From the NCBI GenBank assembly GCA_002811675.1, contig PDIM01000041.1, positions 162,074 through 192,744 of the forward strand: a DNA stretch of 30,671 nucleotides, read 5' to 3'. Below, piece after piece: positions 8,321-18,100 of this stretch. The notes under the pieces are model-generated. The model was not told where the DNA came from. It saw only the letters and a program-made list of their open reading frames with translations, and made no database searches. The position numbers and the translations under genes were made by a program. Source of the DNA: Ichthyosporea sp. XGB-2017a. Lineage: Eukaryota; Opisthokonta; Ichthyosporea. Within the stretch, counting starts at the first letter, position 1. Each line of letters opens with the position of its first letter.

Positions 8321-8550
8321 TCCCATAGAGAACTGTATTCTTTTATTCTTTTTTTTTGAAGAATACAGTACTCTAGATCTATGGTTTCTCCGCACCACCA
8401 CGTGTAGTGATCTGCTTCCTTGTTTCCCCTAAAAGTCCCATAGAGAACTGTATTCTTTTATTCTTTTTTTTTGAAGAATACAGTACTCTAGATCTATGGT
8501 TTCTCCGCACCACCACGTGTAGTGATCTGCTTCCTTGTTTCCCCTAAAAG
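8321..8550. repeat. Perfect 115-bp direct tandem duplication (2 copies)
   Basis: Copy 1 is 8321-8435 and copy 2 is 8436-8550; read base by base they are identical, including the run of nine T. Each copy holds an 11-bp perfect inverted repeat (ACTGTATTCTT / AAGAATACAGT; 8332-8342 with 8359-8369 in copy 1, 8447-8457 with 8474-8484 in copy 2) around a 16-base T-rich loop. Each also holds the palindrome TAGATCTA and a CACGTG E-box. Complete identity implies a recent duplication, or an assembly artefact. Confidence 0.95.
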
Positions 8551-8556
8551 CCTGCC

Positions 8557-8563
8557 TATAAAG
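8557..8563 (+). promoter_or_regulatory. TATA-like element upstream of CCDC24
   Basis: TATAAAG sits six bases after the tandem duplication and reads toward CCDC24, whose ATG is 370 bp downstream. The distance would need a leader of roughly 340 bases or a leader intron, so assignment to CCDC24 is uncertain. Confidence 0.25.
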
Positions 8564-8932
8564 CCTTATACAGCTCTCGATGATGAATTATATTGGCACA
8601 CTAGTCACTAGCTAGTATACGTCACCTATTTTTAGCGAGGAACAACTATGGTCAGCTAACAATAGAAGTGCAAAGTGCAAAGGCCAAAGCAGAGGCAGCA
8701 CTCAGCAGCTACAGGCTACTTATATGGACTGACGCAGTTGACCGGACCAGCGAGTGGGGAATTTGGAAAGAAATCAGCTTTTGGAAGTCAGGTGCATCGT
8801 ATATTATGAAAATGCCATCTCAGTAAAGGAGATTAGCTTTTGATAGATAATTCTAACGGTGATTATGAATGATAAAGCATAAATTTATTAGGCAAGCCAG
8901 AATGTGTAGCATTAGTACTTGATTAAAAAGGC

Positions 8933-10285
8933 ATGGAGTGTTACGAAAAAAAAGCGTCGCTTTGGTCTCGTGTCATAGCAGACGTAAGAGAATGCGAGTG
9001 GGAAGAGATTAAGTCTATTATTGGTCGGAGTTTAATTGAAGAAAATGAACAAATGCATATGGAAGTCGAAACTTTGTATGACATATGGAAAGAGTACAGT
9101 GAAGAAACCAATGGGTTGGAAATAGATGCTGAACAACAGATATTCCCAGAACCACCGTTGATGAGAGAAAGGCTTGTGGCAGAAATTGATTTCTTCCTCA
9201 AAAATCTTGGTGAACAAAAGGGAAGCCTTGCCGGGAACATGCAAGAGTGCTTAAAGGATCAATGTGGGACAAACAAGAAAAAGAAAATAATTAGCTATAT
9301 TTTGGCCTCACCAGAAGGGACTTTATCTAGACCATCTTCCTCCATTGGGAGAGCGAGTGAGAGTAGTACATCCAGACCAGATTCGTCGTGCTCATTTATA
9401 GGAAGAGTGGGAGAAAGAGAAGAAGACGAGGATCTTCACAAACTATGTGCTGGCATTGAGAAAATGAAAACGAATATTAATGTTTTCCAGATTGATTCTG
9501 TTAAAGAGAAGCTTGTGGCTGCTTTCAAAGAAGAACAAACGTTACTCCTAAAAGACATCGATTTTATTCAGAAATGCATTGACGACGAAATGATGTACAG
9601 AACTAGTGTCGAAAATAGAAGCTTAATGGAAAAGCCCTCATTAAGTGAGCTGAGAGAATTTGGTACTGAACTCGAACGTCAATTTCTTGACAGTAAAGTT
9701 TTGAAGGGCTCACAGAAAGCACGAATTACAAAACCAAAATTGGCACATCCTGTCACTCAAGACATTGACAATGAAAGAATACTTAAAAAGACCACACGGG
9801 ATTCTCAACTTTTTCAAGAAAATCATTCCAAAGAAATGGCCTCTGTGACCGAGCAGGACTTTTTCCATTTTTTCGGGGATGATTTCAATTCTAAGTCTGG
9901 CCGCTCTTCGCATAAACCTAAACAAATTGGACACAAGCACAACTCTGTGAGGGGCATAGTGTCAAAAGTGAAGGTAAATCTCGAATGCAGCACGGATAAA
10001 GTGACCATACAGAGTGTTTCCTCAAGCTCAAAGATGTCGCATGAAGGAATTCAAAAGAAGTCTCCATCTGAAAGAAAACCAAAGACTTCTATATCTGGCA
10101 AAAAGACCAATTTGATATCTTCTGAGAAGCCAATATCACCCGAGAAGGCTGTGACAGCCAAAGAGTCATTTCACCCTCATTCTCCTGTCTTGCCACCGGA
10201 TGGCAATCTTACTGTGGGGAAGGGTAAGAAGAAGTACCATCGAGCTTCCAGAGTGAAGCAGATTGATGTAAAAATAGGTGTTTAG
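8933..10285 (+). CDS. CCDC24: CCDC24-like coiled-coil protein
   Basis: A single-exon gene of 450 residues. Three blocks line up in order with vertebrate CCDC24. The N-terminus (SLWSRVIADV, then EIKSIIGRSL and a helix with MEVETLY) comes first, followed by PPLMRERLVAEIDFFLKNL around residues 65-85. A central helix (NVFQIDSVKEKL, then LKDIDFIQKCIDDEM) spans about 182-225, followed at once by PSLSELREFGTELERQ. The last ~200 residues are a basic, Ser/Lys-rich, low-complexity tail that the animal protein lacks in this form. CCDC24 has no established molecular function. It lies tail-to-tail with DRC9, 163 bp away, which hints at ciliary co-membership but proves nothing. The ATG at 8933 is the only one before the conserved block. 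The call comes from pattern comparison, not a search. Confidence 0.65.
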   Translation: MECYEKKASLWSRVIADVRECEWEEIKSIIGRSLIEENEQMHMEVETLYDIWKEYSEETNGLEIDAEQQIFPEPPLMRERLVAEIDFFLKNLGEQKGSLAGNMQECLKDQCGTNKKKKIISYILASPEGTLSRPSSSIGRASESSTSRPDSSCSFIGRVGEREEDEDLHKLCAGIEKMKTNINVFQIDSVKEKLVAAFKEEQTLLLKDIDFIQKCIDDEMMYRTSVENRSLMEKPSLSELREFGTELERQFLDSKVLKGSQKARITKPKLAHPVTQDIDNERILKKTTRDSQLFQENHSKEMASVTEQDFFHFFGDDFNSKSGRSSHKPKQIGHKHNSVRGIVSKVKVNLECSTDKVTIQSVSSSSKMSHEGIQKKSPSERKPKTSISGKKTNLISSEKPISPEKAVTAKESFHPHSPVLPPDGNLTVGKGKKKYHRASRVKQIDVKIGV

Positions 10286-10373
10286 TAGTTTTCTTAGACT
10301 TCTCTCAGCTTCTTTGTCTTTGGCACTATTGACTTAGCAGTTCGCTTGGGTCGGGGCATTACTGATCCTTTCA

Positions 10374-10383
10374 TTTATTTATT
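10374..10383 (-). terminator. Poly(A) signals of DRC9
   Basis: Two overlapping TTTATT words on the + strand give AATAAATAAA on the - strand, 65-75 bp after the DRC9 stop and 89 bp after the CCDC24 stop on the other strand. Likely the cleavage signal of the DRC9 transcript. Confidence 0.4.
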
Positions 10384-10448
10384 ATTTAACACCAACTCTA
10401 CGAAATTTTGAGAAAATAAGTAAGTCCTTGGCAGTGCAAATACCAGCA

Positions 10449-11687
10449 CTATTTCTTCCCTTTCTTCCCTTTTTTCCCACCACCCTTCTTTCCCTTCTTG
10501 CCTTTAAGTGCAGCGCGACATTGACATCCTCGGATGAAGGCTTGAATTTTTGTCGCCGCATCGTGCTTAGTCTTTTCAATCCTTTCAAGCTCTGCAAGTG
10601 CTTTGAGCTCTGCAAAGTGGTCATCAATGTACTGCTGCATATTAATAAATTGCTCTGTTTTTTCTTCCATGGTGTGTAAGTCATTTGCACGATTTTTCTT
10701 TGCCTCCTCAATTTCCTTTTGTTTGTTTTCCAAATCTTGCTCATACTTGAGCATCCAGACTTGGATGAGCTTCTCTATTTCATCGTGCTGTAGCTGCAAA
10801 TACTGGACCGTTTCATTGTGAGCTTTGTTTTCCCGATCCAATTTTGTTTGTGCCAGATCCCTTTCATTCGCCAATTCCTCTATTTTATGAGCATTTTTGT
10901 TCTGTACATTTATGCCCCTGGCTGCCCTTTCTTTTTCCAAATATTTGCTTTCCAATGTCAAAGTGCCCTTGACCCTTTGCTTTTCTTCTTTAAGTCTTGC
11001 AATCATTGTCGCACATTCGTTCAATTCCTCTTCCATTTTAGTTTTGGTGGTAGTAATTTGCTTTGAAACTTGTTTGACTTGAGAACTTATCTCCTTTTCT
11101 CGAATAAATGTCTGCATGAGCTTCTGCCTACTCTCTTTAATTTCCGTGACAGTGTCTATTAAACATTCATAGGAGGTCTTGTTGGTGACATCAAGATATA
11201 TGCGGTGCAACATGCCTTGCAGAAAACCATGTTCATTATTTACTTTAACAAGGTTTTCTGCAACAACCGAATTCTCATTAATGGATTTACAAAGAGCCAC
11301 AGTGCTATGCTTTAACTCTTTTGTTATCTCTTCCAATTCACTATTGTGAAGCAAAGACAGGGGATCTTGAGCTTTTCCTTCTAGCGCTGCCTCATATCTT
11401 GCAGCAAGGTACCTTTGCTTTTCCAATATACTTACAACATCTTCTGCAAGAGTTTCGGCGTTGGTTGGGTTTTTATTTTTTTTCTCCTTAATAACGTCCG
11501 GCATCAGCCCTGAAAGGACCCTTAGCTGTTCTACTGCCTCTTCCAAAGGAACTCCCATCACTTGGAACTCTGTACAGCGTGAGAAAAACGCCTCGTTTGC
11601 TTTTGCAATCTTTGCCAAATTTTCCTCCTCTTCCTTGGAGTTTACCACCCTATGGGTATTATTAATCTGTTCTATCAGGTCTGACAT
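10449..11687 (-). CDS. DRC9: Dynein regulatory complex subunit 9 (IQ domain-containing protein G)
   Basis: A single exon of 412 residues, with ATG at 11687 (MSDLIEQINN); nine further codons upstream reach only a TTG. DRC9 is a subunit of the nexin-dynein regulatory complex, which links neighbouring axonemal doublets and tunes dynein. Nearly the whole protein is coiled coil. The stretch ARLKEEKQR through LESKYLEKE, the segment WMLKYEQDLENKQKEIEE and the following KKNRANDLHTMEE track vertebrate IQCG. One IQ motif (ATKIQAFIRGCQCRAAL, about 378-394) sits before a Lys/Gly-rich tail. DRC10/IQCD has the same layout and is the main alternative, but the run before the IQ motif fits DRC9 better. Its presence implies motile cilia or flagella. 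Confidence 0.82.
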   Translation of the reverse strand: MSDLIEQINNTHRVVNSKEEEENLAKIAKANEAFFSRCTEFQVMGVPLEEAVEQLRVLSGLMPDVIKEKKNKNPTNAETLAEDVVSILEKQRYLAARYEAALEGKAQDPLSLLHNSELEEITKELKHSTVALCKSINENSVVAENLVKVNNEHGFLQGMLHRIYLDVTNKTSYECLIDTVTEIKESRQKLMQTFIREKEISSQVKQVSKQITTTKTKMEEELNECATMIARLKEEKQRVKGTLTLESKYLEKERAARGINVQNKNAHKIEELANERDLAQTKLDRENKAHNETVQYLQLQHDEIEKLIQVWMLKYEQDLENKQKEIEEAKKNRANDLHTMEEKTEQFINMQQYIDDHFAELKALAELERIEKTKHDAATKIQAFIRGCQCRAALKGKKGKKGGGKKGKKGKK

Positions 11688-12246
11688 TATGCATTTCCCT
11701 CCCCTTTCACGCAAAAGTATGTGCCCAAATCTGTATGAGTATATATCTGGATCAAAAGTATTCGTTTGCCTGCTGTAGCTTTAGATACAAGGTCAGTGTT
11801 GCAAGACCATAATTATAAGGCATAAAGAGCAGGCCTGTAGTGCACACACACCAATACAGTCCATAGAATGATACTATAATTCTGGCACTAGGCAGCCAAT
11901 GGGGGCTTTTCCAAATATAGCTTCCTAGTCCCGTGAAACCACGTGCAGGGTTAAGGGCTAGGGTTATAAATTATTATGAATCATGATCTGTACGCGTGGC
12001 ACCTTTTCCCTCACTCGAGTACACTGAGGCAGCTTGTTGTTATTATTATTGTTATGTATCTCGCTCCAGCTACAGTCTCACAGTGCACACAGATAAAGAC
12101 TCTGCCGAGACAGAGACTGCTGACTCATTAGTTTAGTTGCCTTAATCTCCCTGGTGTAGTACTGTGCCAAGGCTCTTAGATCGGTTGTTCGAAAAGTACC
12201 GGGCCCGTAGCTTGCAGTGGTTGGTGTGTCTGTGCGTGTCTGTGGG
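11688..12246. promoter_or_regulatory. Divergent promoter region of DRC9 and Lon
   Basis: A 559-bp interval. It contains a CCAAT box near 11896, a CACGTG E-box at 11940-11945, a telo-box-like TAGGGTT at 11959-11965 overlapping TATAAA at 11965-11970 (reads toward Lon, 277 bp before its ATG), and CTCGAG near 12014. No RNA gene or convincing small open frame was found; the opposite-strand frame at 12078-12401 mostly overlaps the Lon presequence and is a shadow. Confidence 0.4.
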
Positions 12247-15117
12247 ATGTTGAGAAGTCTGGGTAGCGTGGTGCGTGGTGCCACCGTCGTGGCGCGGGGA
12301 GTTGGTACCACATCAGGAACTCGGTCGTTTGTCGCGTGGCCCACATTTTCAAATATTAAGAGCATTGGCGTTGGTGGTAAATCTACCGCGGGAAATAACA
12401 TTATGAGACCTTTGGGATTCCGATTTTATGGTGGTTCAGTAGGTGGTGGTGATGACGACGAGAAAAGTGACGGTAAGCGTGCAAAAAAAGGGTCAAAAGA
12501 CAAAAGTGCAACAGAGAAGACCAAGAATGGTGCGGAAAACGCAAAAGAATCGAAGCGACGCTCAAAGAGTGGGAGAATAGTAAGAAAAAGGAGTGCTGGC
12601 TCGGGTTTCGAGGAAGTTGTTATGGAAACTCCCACTATACTTGACCGAGAGAGAAGTGAAAGTGCGCCTTCAATGGGTAATGACTCACCGGCTAAAAATG
12701 AGGGATCTTCCCTTGTGGAATTTGGGGTTCCAAAACTGTACCCGGAAGTGCTCGCTCTTCCTATAACGCGACATCCTATATTTCCGGGATTTGTAAAACA
12801 TATTGAAATCCGAAGTAAAGAACTTGCTGCCATCTTGCAGAAAAAAATTGATAATGCGGCGCCATATGTGGGAACATTTATGTACAAGGACGACAACAAA
12901 ACAGATGAAATTATCAAAGATATTTCAGAGGTTTACGATGTTGGTTCATTTGCCCAAATTCAAAGAATCACAAAGTCCGAAAATGGGGCATTTCAAGTTC
13001 TACTTTTGGCTCATAGAAGAATCAAGATAAATTCAGTTATTGAGCAAGACCCGTTTATGAAAGTTAAGGTTGACAACTTGAAAAATGAGCCATTTGAGAA
13101 GAATGATGATTTATTGAAAGCAACGTCTGCTGCTGTTATTTCAACAATCAAAGATATCCTTCGTCTCAATCCTCTTTTCAAAGAGCAAGTTCATTTCCAG
13201 GCTCTGAATAGTCAGATATTTGACAATCCAGGACACTTGGCGGACTTTGGGGCTGCTTTAACTAGTGGAGACAGTGTCGAACTTCAAAGGGTTCTTCAAG
13301 AAGTGAATATTCAAGAAAGACTGAATTTGTGTCTCCATTTGTTAAAAACCGAACTGGTTGCAACGAAGCTGCAGGAAAAGATTGGGCGTGAAGTTGAAGA
13401 GAAAATATCAAAAAACCAACGCCAGTATCTACTTCAAGAGCAGTTGAAGAAAATTAAAAAGGAGTTGGGAATCGAAAAAGATGACAAGGATACTGTAATT
13501 GAAAAGTTTAGAAAGAGAGTAGAGGATTTAAAGATGGAAAAACACATCAAGGAGACCATAGATGAAGAGTTGGCCAAGCTATCATATTTGGATCAGAATG
13601 CCTCCGAGTTTAACGTTACCCGAAACTACCTTGATTGGCTCACCAGCATGCCATGGGGAAAGTTTAGTGAGGAAAATTTTGACATTAGTAGAGCCAGAGA
13701 GGTTCTAAATGCTGATCACTATGGATTGGAGGACATTAAAGAGCGAATTCTTGAGTTTATTGCTGTTAGCAAACTTAGAGGCTCAAGTCAAGGGAAAATT
13801 CTATGCTTCATAGGCCCCCCTGGTGTGGGAAAGACGAGTATTGCAAGGTCTATTGCCGAATCGATTAACAGAAAGTACTTTAGATTTAGTGTGGGAGGAA
13901 TGAGTGACGTCGCTGAAATTAAGGGGCACAGAAGAACTTATGTTGGTGCGATGCCGGGAAAAATTATTCAGTGTCTGAAGAAAACGGAAACGGAAAACCC
14001 TCTTATTCTAATTGATGAAATTGACAAACTTTCGGCTAGCCGACAAGGTGATCCGGCGTCCGCTCTTCTAGAATTGTTGGATCCGGAGCAGAATAAGAGT
14101 TTTCTTGACCATTACATGGATGTTCCGGTGGATTTGTCAAAGGTTCTTTTTATCTGTACTGCTAACGTTTCGGATACCATTCCAGGCCCCTTGCTCGACC
14201 GAATGGAACTGATCAGGGTTTCTGGCTACGTCACTGAAGAGAAAGTTGCAATTGCTAAACAATATCTTATTCCCCAGACAGCTAAAAGTACGGGAATTGA
14301 GCCTGCGAATGTAACTATCCACGATGATGCTATTGAAGGGCTTATCAAATATTACTGCAGAGAAAGCGGTGTACGAAATTTGCAAAAGCACATCGAAAAA
14401 ATCTTCAGAAAATCAGCCTTGAGGATTGTGGATAAAAATGAAAAGCAGATTGAAGTCCATCAACCGGATTTGAAAGACTTCGTGGGTCAGCCAGTTTTTG
14501 CCTCCGAGAGAATGTATGAGAGAACGCCGCCAGGTGTGGTTATGGGATTGGCTTGGACTGCAATGGGAGGGTCGACACTGTATATTGAAGCTTTGAATAC
14601 GGAATCGAAGTCGCCGTATAGCACAGATATGGAGAAGGACAAAGAACGGGAAGGGAAAGCTGGGTATCAATACACAGGGCAACTTGGGGACGTAATGAAG
14701 GAAAGTGCAAGAATCGCGTATACTTATGCGAAGCATTTTCTTGCTGAGAAGAGGCCTGAAAATGATTTTTTTTCTAAGGCGAATATTCACATGCATGTTC
14801 CGGAAGGTGCGACGCCTAAGGATGGGCCATCTGCTGGGTGCACAATTACCACGGCCCTGTTGTCATTGGCATTGAATACCCCTGTGTTGCAGGATACAGC
14901 AATGACCGGAGAAATTTCTTTGACTGGGAAGATATTGCCTGTGGGTGGAATTAAGGAGAAGATCTTAGCTGCAAAGAGGTCTGGCGTGAAGCACATTCTT
15001 CTTCCGGAACCGAATCGCAAGGATTATGACGATCTTCAGGAATTCATAAAAAACGACATCGATGTTCATTTTATTTCAGAATATGATGAGGTGTTCAATT
15101 TTGTACTCAAAGGATAG
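12247..15117 (+). CDS. LONP1: Mitochondrial Lon protease (LONP1)
   Basis: A single exon of 956 residues, ATG at 12247; the frame is open to an upstream GTG, but the ATG begins a clear matrix-targeting sequence (MLRSLGSVVRG, rich in Arg/Gly/Ser and poor in acids). Lon degrades oxidised and misfolded matrix proteins and regulates mtDNA. After a charged linker comes the substrate-binding domain (ALPITRHPIFPGFVKHIE, from about residue 155). The AAA+ module follows with Walker A GPPGVGKT (523-530), Walker B LILIDE (586-591) and an arginine-containing LLDRME. The protease domain has catalytic Ser862 in KDGPSAG and Lys903 in VGGIKEK, the Ser-Lys dyad. Length and dyad spacing match human LONP1 (959 residues). 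Intact and expected to be active. Only 52 bp separate its stop from that of IQGAP. Confidence 0.97.
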   Translation: MLRSLGSVVRGATVVARGVGTTSGTRSFVAWPTFSNIKSIGVGGKSTAGNNIMRPLGFRFYGGSVGGGDDDEKSDGKRAKKGSKDKSATEKTKNGAENAKESKRRSKSGRIVRKRSAGSGFEEVVMETPTILDRERSESAPSMGNDSPAKNEGSSLVEFGVPKLYPEVLALPITRHPIFPGFVKHIEIRSKELAAILQKKIDNAAPYVGTFMYKDDNKTDEIIKDISEVYDVGSFAQIQRITKSENGAFQVLLLAHRRIKINSVIEQDPFMKVKVDNLKNEPFEKNDDLLKATSAAVISTIKDILRLNPLFKEQVHFQALNSQIFDNPGHLADFGAALTSGDSVELQRVLQEVNIQERLNLCLHLLKTELVATKLQEKIGREVEEKISKNQRQYLLQEQLKKIKKELGIEKDDKDTVIEKFRKRVEDLKMEKHIKETIDEELAKLSYLDQNASEFNVTRNYLDWLTSMPWGKFSEENFDISRAREVLNADHYGLEDIKERILEFIAVSKLRGSSQGKILCFIGPPGVGKTSIARSIAESINRKYFRFSVGGMSDVAEIKGHRRTYVGAMPGKIIQCLKKTETENPLILIDEIDKLSASRQGDPASALLELLDPEQNKSFLDHYMDVPVDLSKVLFICTANVSDTIPGPLLDRMELIRVSGYVTEEKVAIAKQYLIPQTAKSTGIEPANVTIHDDAIEGLIKYYCRESGVRNLQKHIEKIFRKSALRIVDKNEKQIEVHQPDLKDFVGQPVFASERMYERTPPGVVMGLAWTAMGGSTLYIEALNTESKSPYSTDMEKDKEREGKAGYQYTGQLGDVMKESARIAYTYAKHFLAEKRPENDFFSKANIHMHVPEGATPKDGPSAGCTITTALLSLALNTPVLQDTAMTGEISLTGKILPVGGIKEKILAAKRSGVKHILLPEPNRKDYDDLQEFIKNDIDVHFISEYDEVFNFVLKG

Positions 15118-15169
15118 CAGCCACAACAGTAGTTGTGAACAAAAATGAAAGAAAGCAGCAAGGTTATAT

Positions 15170-18100
15170 TTACTTGGCGTAAAATTTTTTGTTTAGAAGA
15201 TGAATCAATAAATTGATATTAATCTTGCAAAAATCAAACATGGTCATAATAGAAATACCATCATATTGCATTTGCAAAAGCTCGTCAAAGTGTATCTCAG
15301 TGCTTTCGTGAGGCACCCCAAGAAAAGTTCCTTTGAACTTAAAGACACCAATTTCATTTGACGAAATTTCAATAGTGACCCCTTTGCGTTCAAGTCGAGA
15401 AACTCCTTCCAGTTCAACAAGAACCCCTTTGTCTAACAGCTTTTGGGCACCGTACTTAAACGATCCAAAATGGTGTTTTTCCGATTTCTTCTTGCTACCC
15501 GAAAACAAGTTGGTTAAACTTATTTTTTTCTTGGGCTTTGGAACTGTTGTCATATTTTCAATGCAACTTTTGATATATTCTTGATAGTCATTGTCTTGCT
15601 GTTCATAGTACTTAGTTTTTTCATCGAGGCTTTCAACTGCGGTTGTCAACTTCTGGATTTCAGCTTTCCTCTCTCGCCGGTAAGCAGCTTGGTTCCTAAT
15701 ATCCTGTGCCAAAGAATTTAAAATCTCTTGATAGCCACTTTTCTTGGTAACAAGCTTCGCCTCTTCTAGAAGCTTCAAATTGCTCAAAGCCTTATCCTTC
15801 ACTTCTTGCAAATGCTGGCATTGGACAGCATCCGAAGCGGGCCTGTATGATGATGTGTGGCGCTCCTGCTTAGTTAACTTGCTATCATGCTCATCTTTCA
15901 AAAAATTGTTCTTGAGCACATTTGCGATATGATTTTGGTTTTGTTCATCAGTACAAGGAGTAGCAAAAATCTCAGTAAGGGTTTTCCCTGGCTGAAATCG
16001 AATAATGTTAATCAACAGCCGCTTGGTTCGCAAGAAAAGAACAGTTGTATCGTGGTCATCGTCTGGGGAAACTTCAAATTTGTTTTGCAAGGCAAGAGAA
16101 ATTTCACCCTCATTCGAGCACAGTGCTTCCTTACTAAGATCTTCGCATTCGGCAATATTGTCATTTGAGGTAAAATTTTCCACATTTGGGGCAGGACCCA
16201 AGTCATCAAGAATCTCTCTTAGTTTGCTGTCTTTGGTAGGACTAAGCTGGTCGATATGTTCGCAAAGAAGTGAGTGGGTAGAGTAGATTTCTTTGGGGGA
16301 AATATAAATAATAGGTCGAGATAAAGTACGTACTTCACTATATTGGTCAATACCAAAATGCTCTTCAGCACTTGAAACTGAAGACACATCCTTAAAAAAT
16401 ACTTTCATTTTCTCGAACCTTTCTGAAATATATTCATTAAGAACGCTAAGATAGCTTTCATCTTCCCCAAACCTCATGTTTGATGATATGTGCTGGAGCA
16501 TTTTCGAAATTTCACCCAAATTTCTTCGTTCATGGGAAGAAATCAACGCATCCGTAGAGGATTCAACAACATCAAAGGCATCGGGAGCAATGATGGCCGG
16601 ATTTACATACCTGTAATAAACCAAGTTGCCCACAACTTTTAGAATAATGTCTTCATCAGATGAACAGAATTTTTGCTTCAACATCTCTTTCAGTTTCATG
16701 GCAATGTACCTCATTCCGTAAGGGAATGAAGAAGAAGCGGAGTTAATAACATCCAAAAACTGATCAGTGTGTACCTTCAAGGCCTCAATTCTTTGGTTAA
16801 ATATGGCTTTGACGTGTTCATGCTTCAAAGCTTCTTCGGGGGATACCTCATAAGGCAACCCACTTGCTTTCCCAGTTTCAGCCTCGGTATTGTTAATCCA
16901 GCTTTTATAGATATCGACGGGATTAGTATTGAGGTGAAGATCAACCTGGTCAAGGACTTTAAGCATCAGGGGCCGTAGCAGTTTTCTCAGAAATAGCCTT
17001 TCTTTGGCTCCCCGGTTATAATGCACCACCATTTTGATTACAGTAGGATTACCGGACGTAAAGTCTTTTATCTCATTGACGTTCGTCATTTCCTCTCGGA
17101 TTGCACTCTCGAAGAGCTTTAGCAGTAAATATTCTTCTCTGCTATTTTGGGCATAATTGAAAACTGTTAGAACAACACTTTCCATGAATCGAGATGTTTT
17201 TGATGGCGGTTGCAAATACACAAGCTTTGCAAGATAATCTGGTTCAGTCTGAAGAAGATAAAATAAATGTTGATAACTTTCAAGCCTATCGCGCTTATCT
17301 TTGGTGAGCGCTTTTAGTCCCGCCTCATGCTTTTCTCCTGCAGGGATACTTTTCTTTTTATACTTTCTAGATTGTGCTACCACTTCATCCAAGCTAATAC
17401 GATTACGAACCAAGAGTCCAATCTTAATATCCATTATATTGAGCTGCTTGGCCAGCTTTTGGTTTTGTCTGATATTCAAAACAACTTTTTGTCTTAACCT
17501 CTGTAGCGCAAGCTCCTCGGCATAATCAACATTGCTTTGATCTAGAAGGTGAAGAAAGCTGCACACGGCACCAACTGGAGGGCACGTCTTTCCGGTCAAT
17601 TCCCTGTAGTGTTTTGTTGCACTTTTTTGCCTCCACCAATTCTGAATCTTCTTCGCGGGCTCTTCTTGATCATTTAAAAAATTCAGTCGGTTCTTGAATG
17701 CTTGTCTTTGTTTCACACCTCGAAACCAGCTCTGAATCGTGACAGCTTGAGCGGTTGAACTTCGTAACATGCTCAACCGAGAAAGGTATCTTCTTCGTGC
17801 AAGTGCGCCCCTAAAAAAAAAACTCAAATTTTTTAAAGCCATGGCTCTATGGTTCTGATCGCGCTCCTTTTTTAAATCATTTGCAAAGCGTCGCGCTCTT
17901 ATTCCTCGAACTAGAGTCTGCAAACGCAAACAGGCGTTTAATTTCAATGCAGAAATTTCCTGATTGACAGAAGCAATATGACGTTGAATTTCCATTTTTG
18001 ATAAAAAACAAAGTTCCTTTTGTTGTTGATCTATATCAGCATCTAGCGAATTTAAGCTACTGCCATAGCCACTTTCTAAATCTTCATCTCTCAAAGAAGA

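Larger units (their letters stand above)
8033..8932. promoter_or_regulatory. Divergent promoter region of the acyltransferase and CCDC24
   Basis: A 900-bp interval between two divergent starts. It holds a palindrome-rich patch at 8195-8245 (TGATCA at 8205-8210 and 8233-8238), a TCACGTGA palindrome at 8301-8308, a perfect 115-bp tandem duplication (8321-8550) and a TATAAAG at 8557-8563 pointing to the right, 370 bp before the CCDC24 ATG. No open frame of note and no RNA gene recognised. Confidence 0.45.

Noticed and set aside
10382-10744. 120-codon - strand frame rich in Lys/Arg
   Set aside because: Overlaps the DRC9 coding region in another frame of the same strand; basic composition comes from the Lys/Gly-rich end of DRC9.
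11950-11966. Telomere-like AGGGTTAAGGGCTAGGGTT run
   Set aside because: Only short irregular units, no array; more simply a telo-box-like promoter word.
12078-12401. 107-codon - strand frame at the start of Lon
   Set aside because: Antisense to the Lon leader and presequence; no motif and no conserved start.
14413-14796. 127-codon - strand frame inside Lon
   Set aside because: Antisense to the highly conserved Lon protease domain; an expected shadow.
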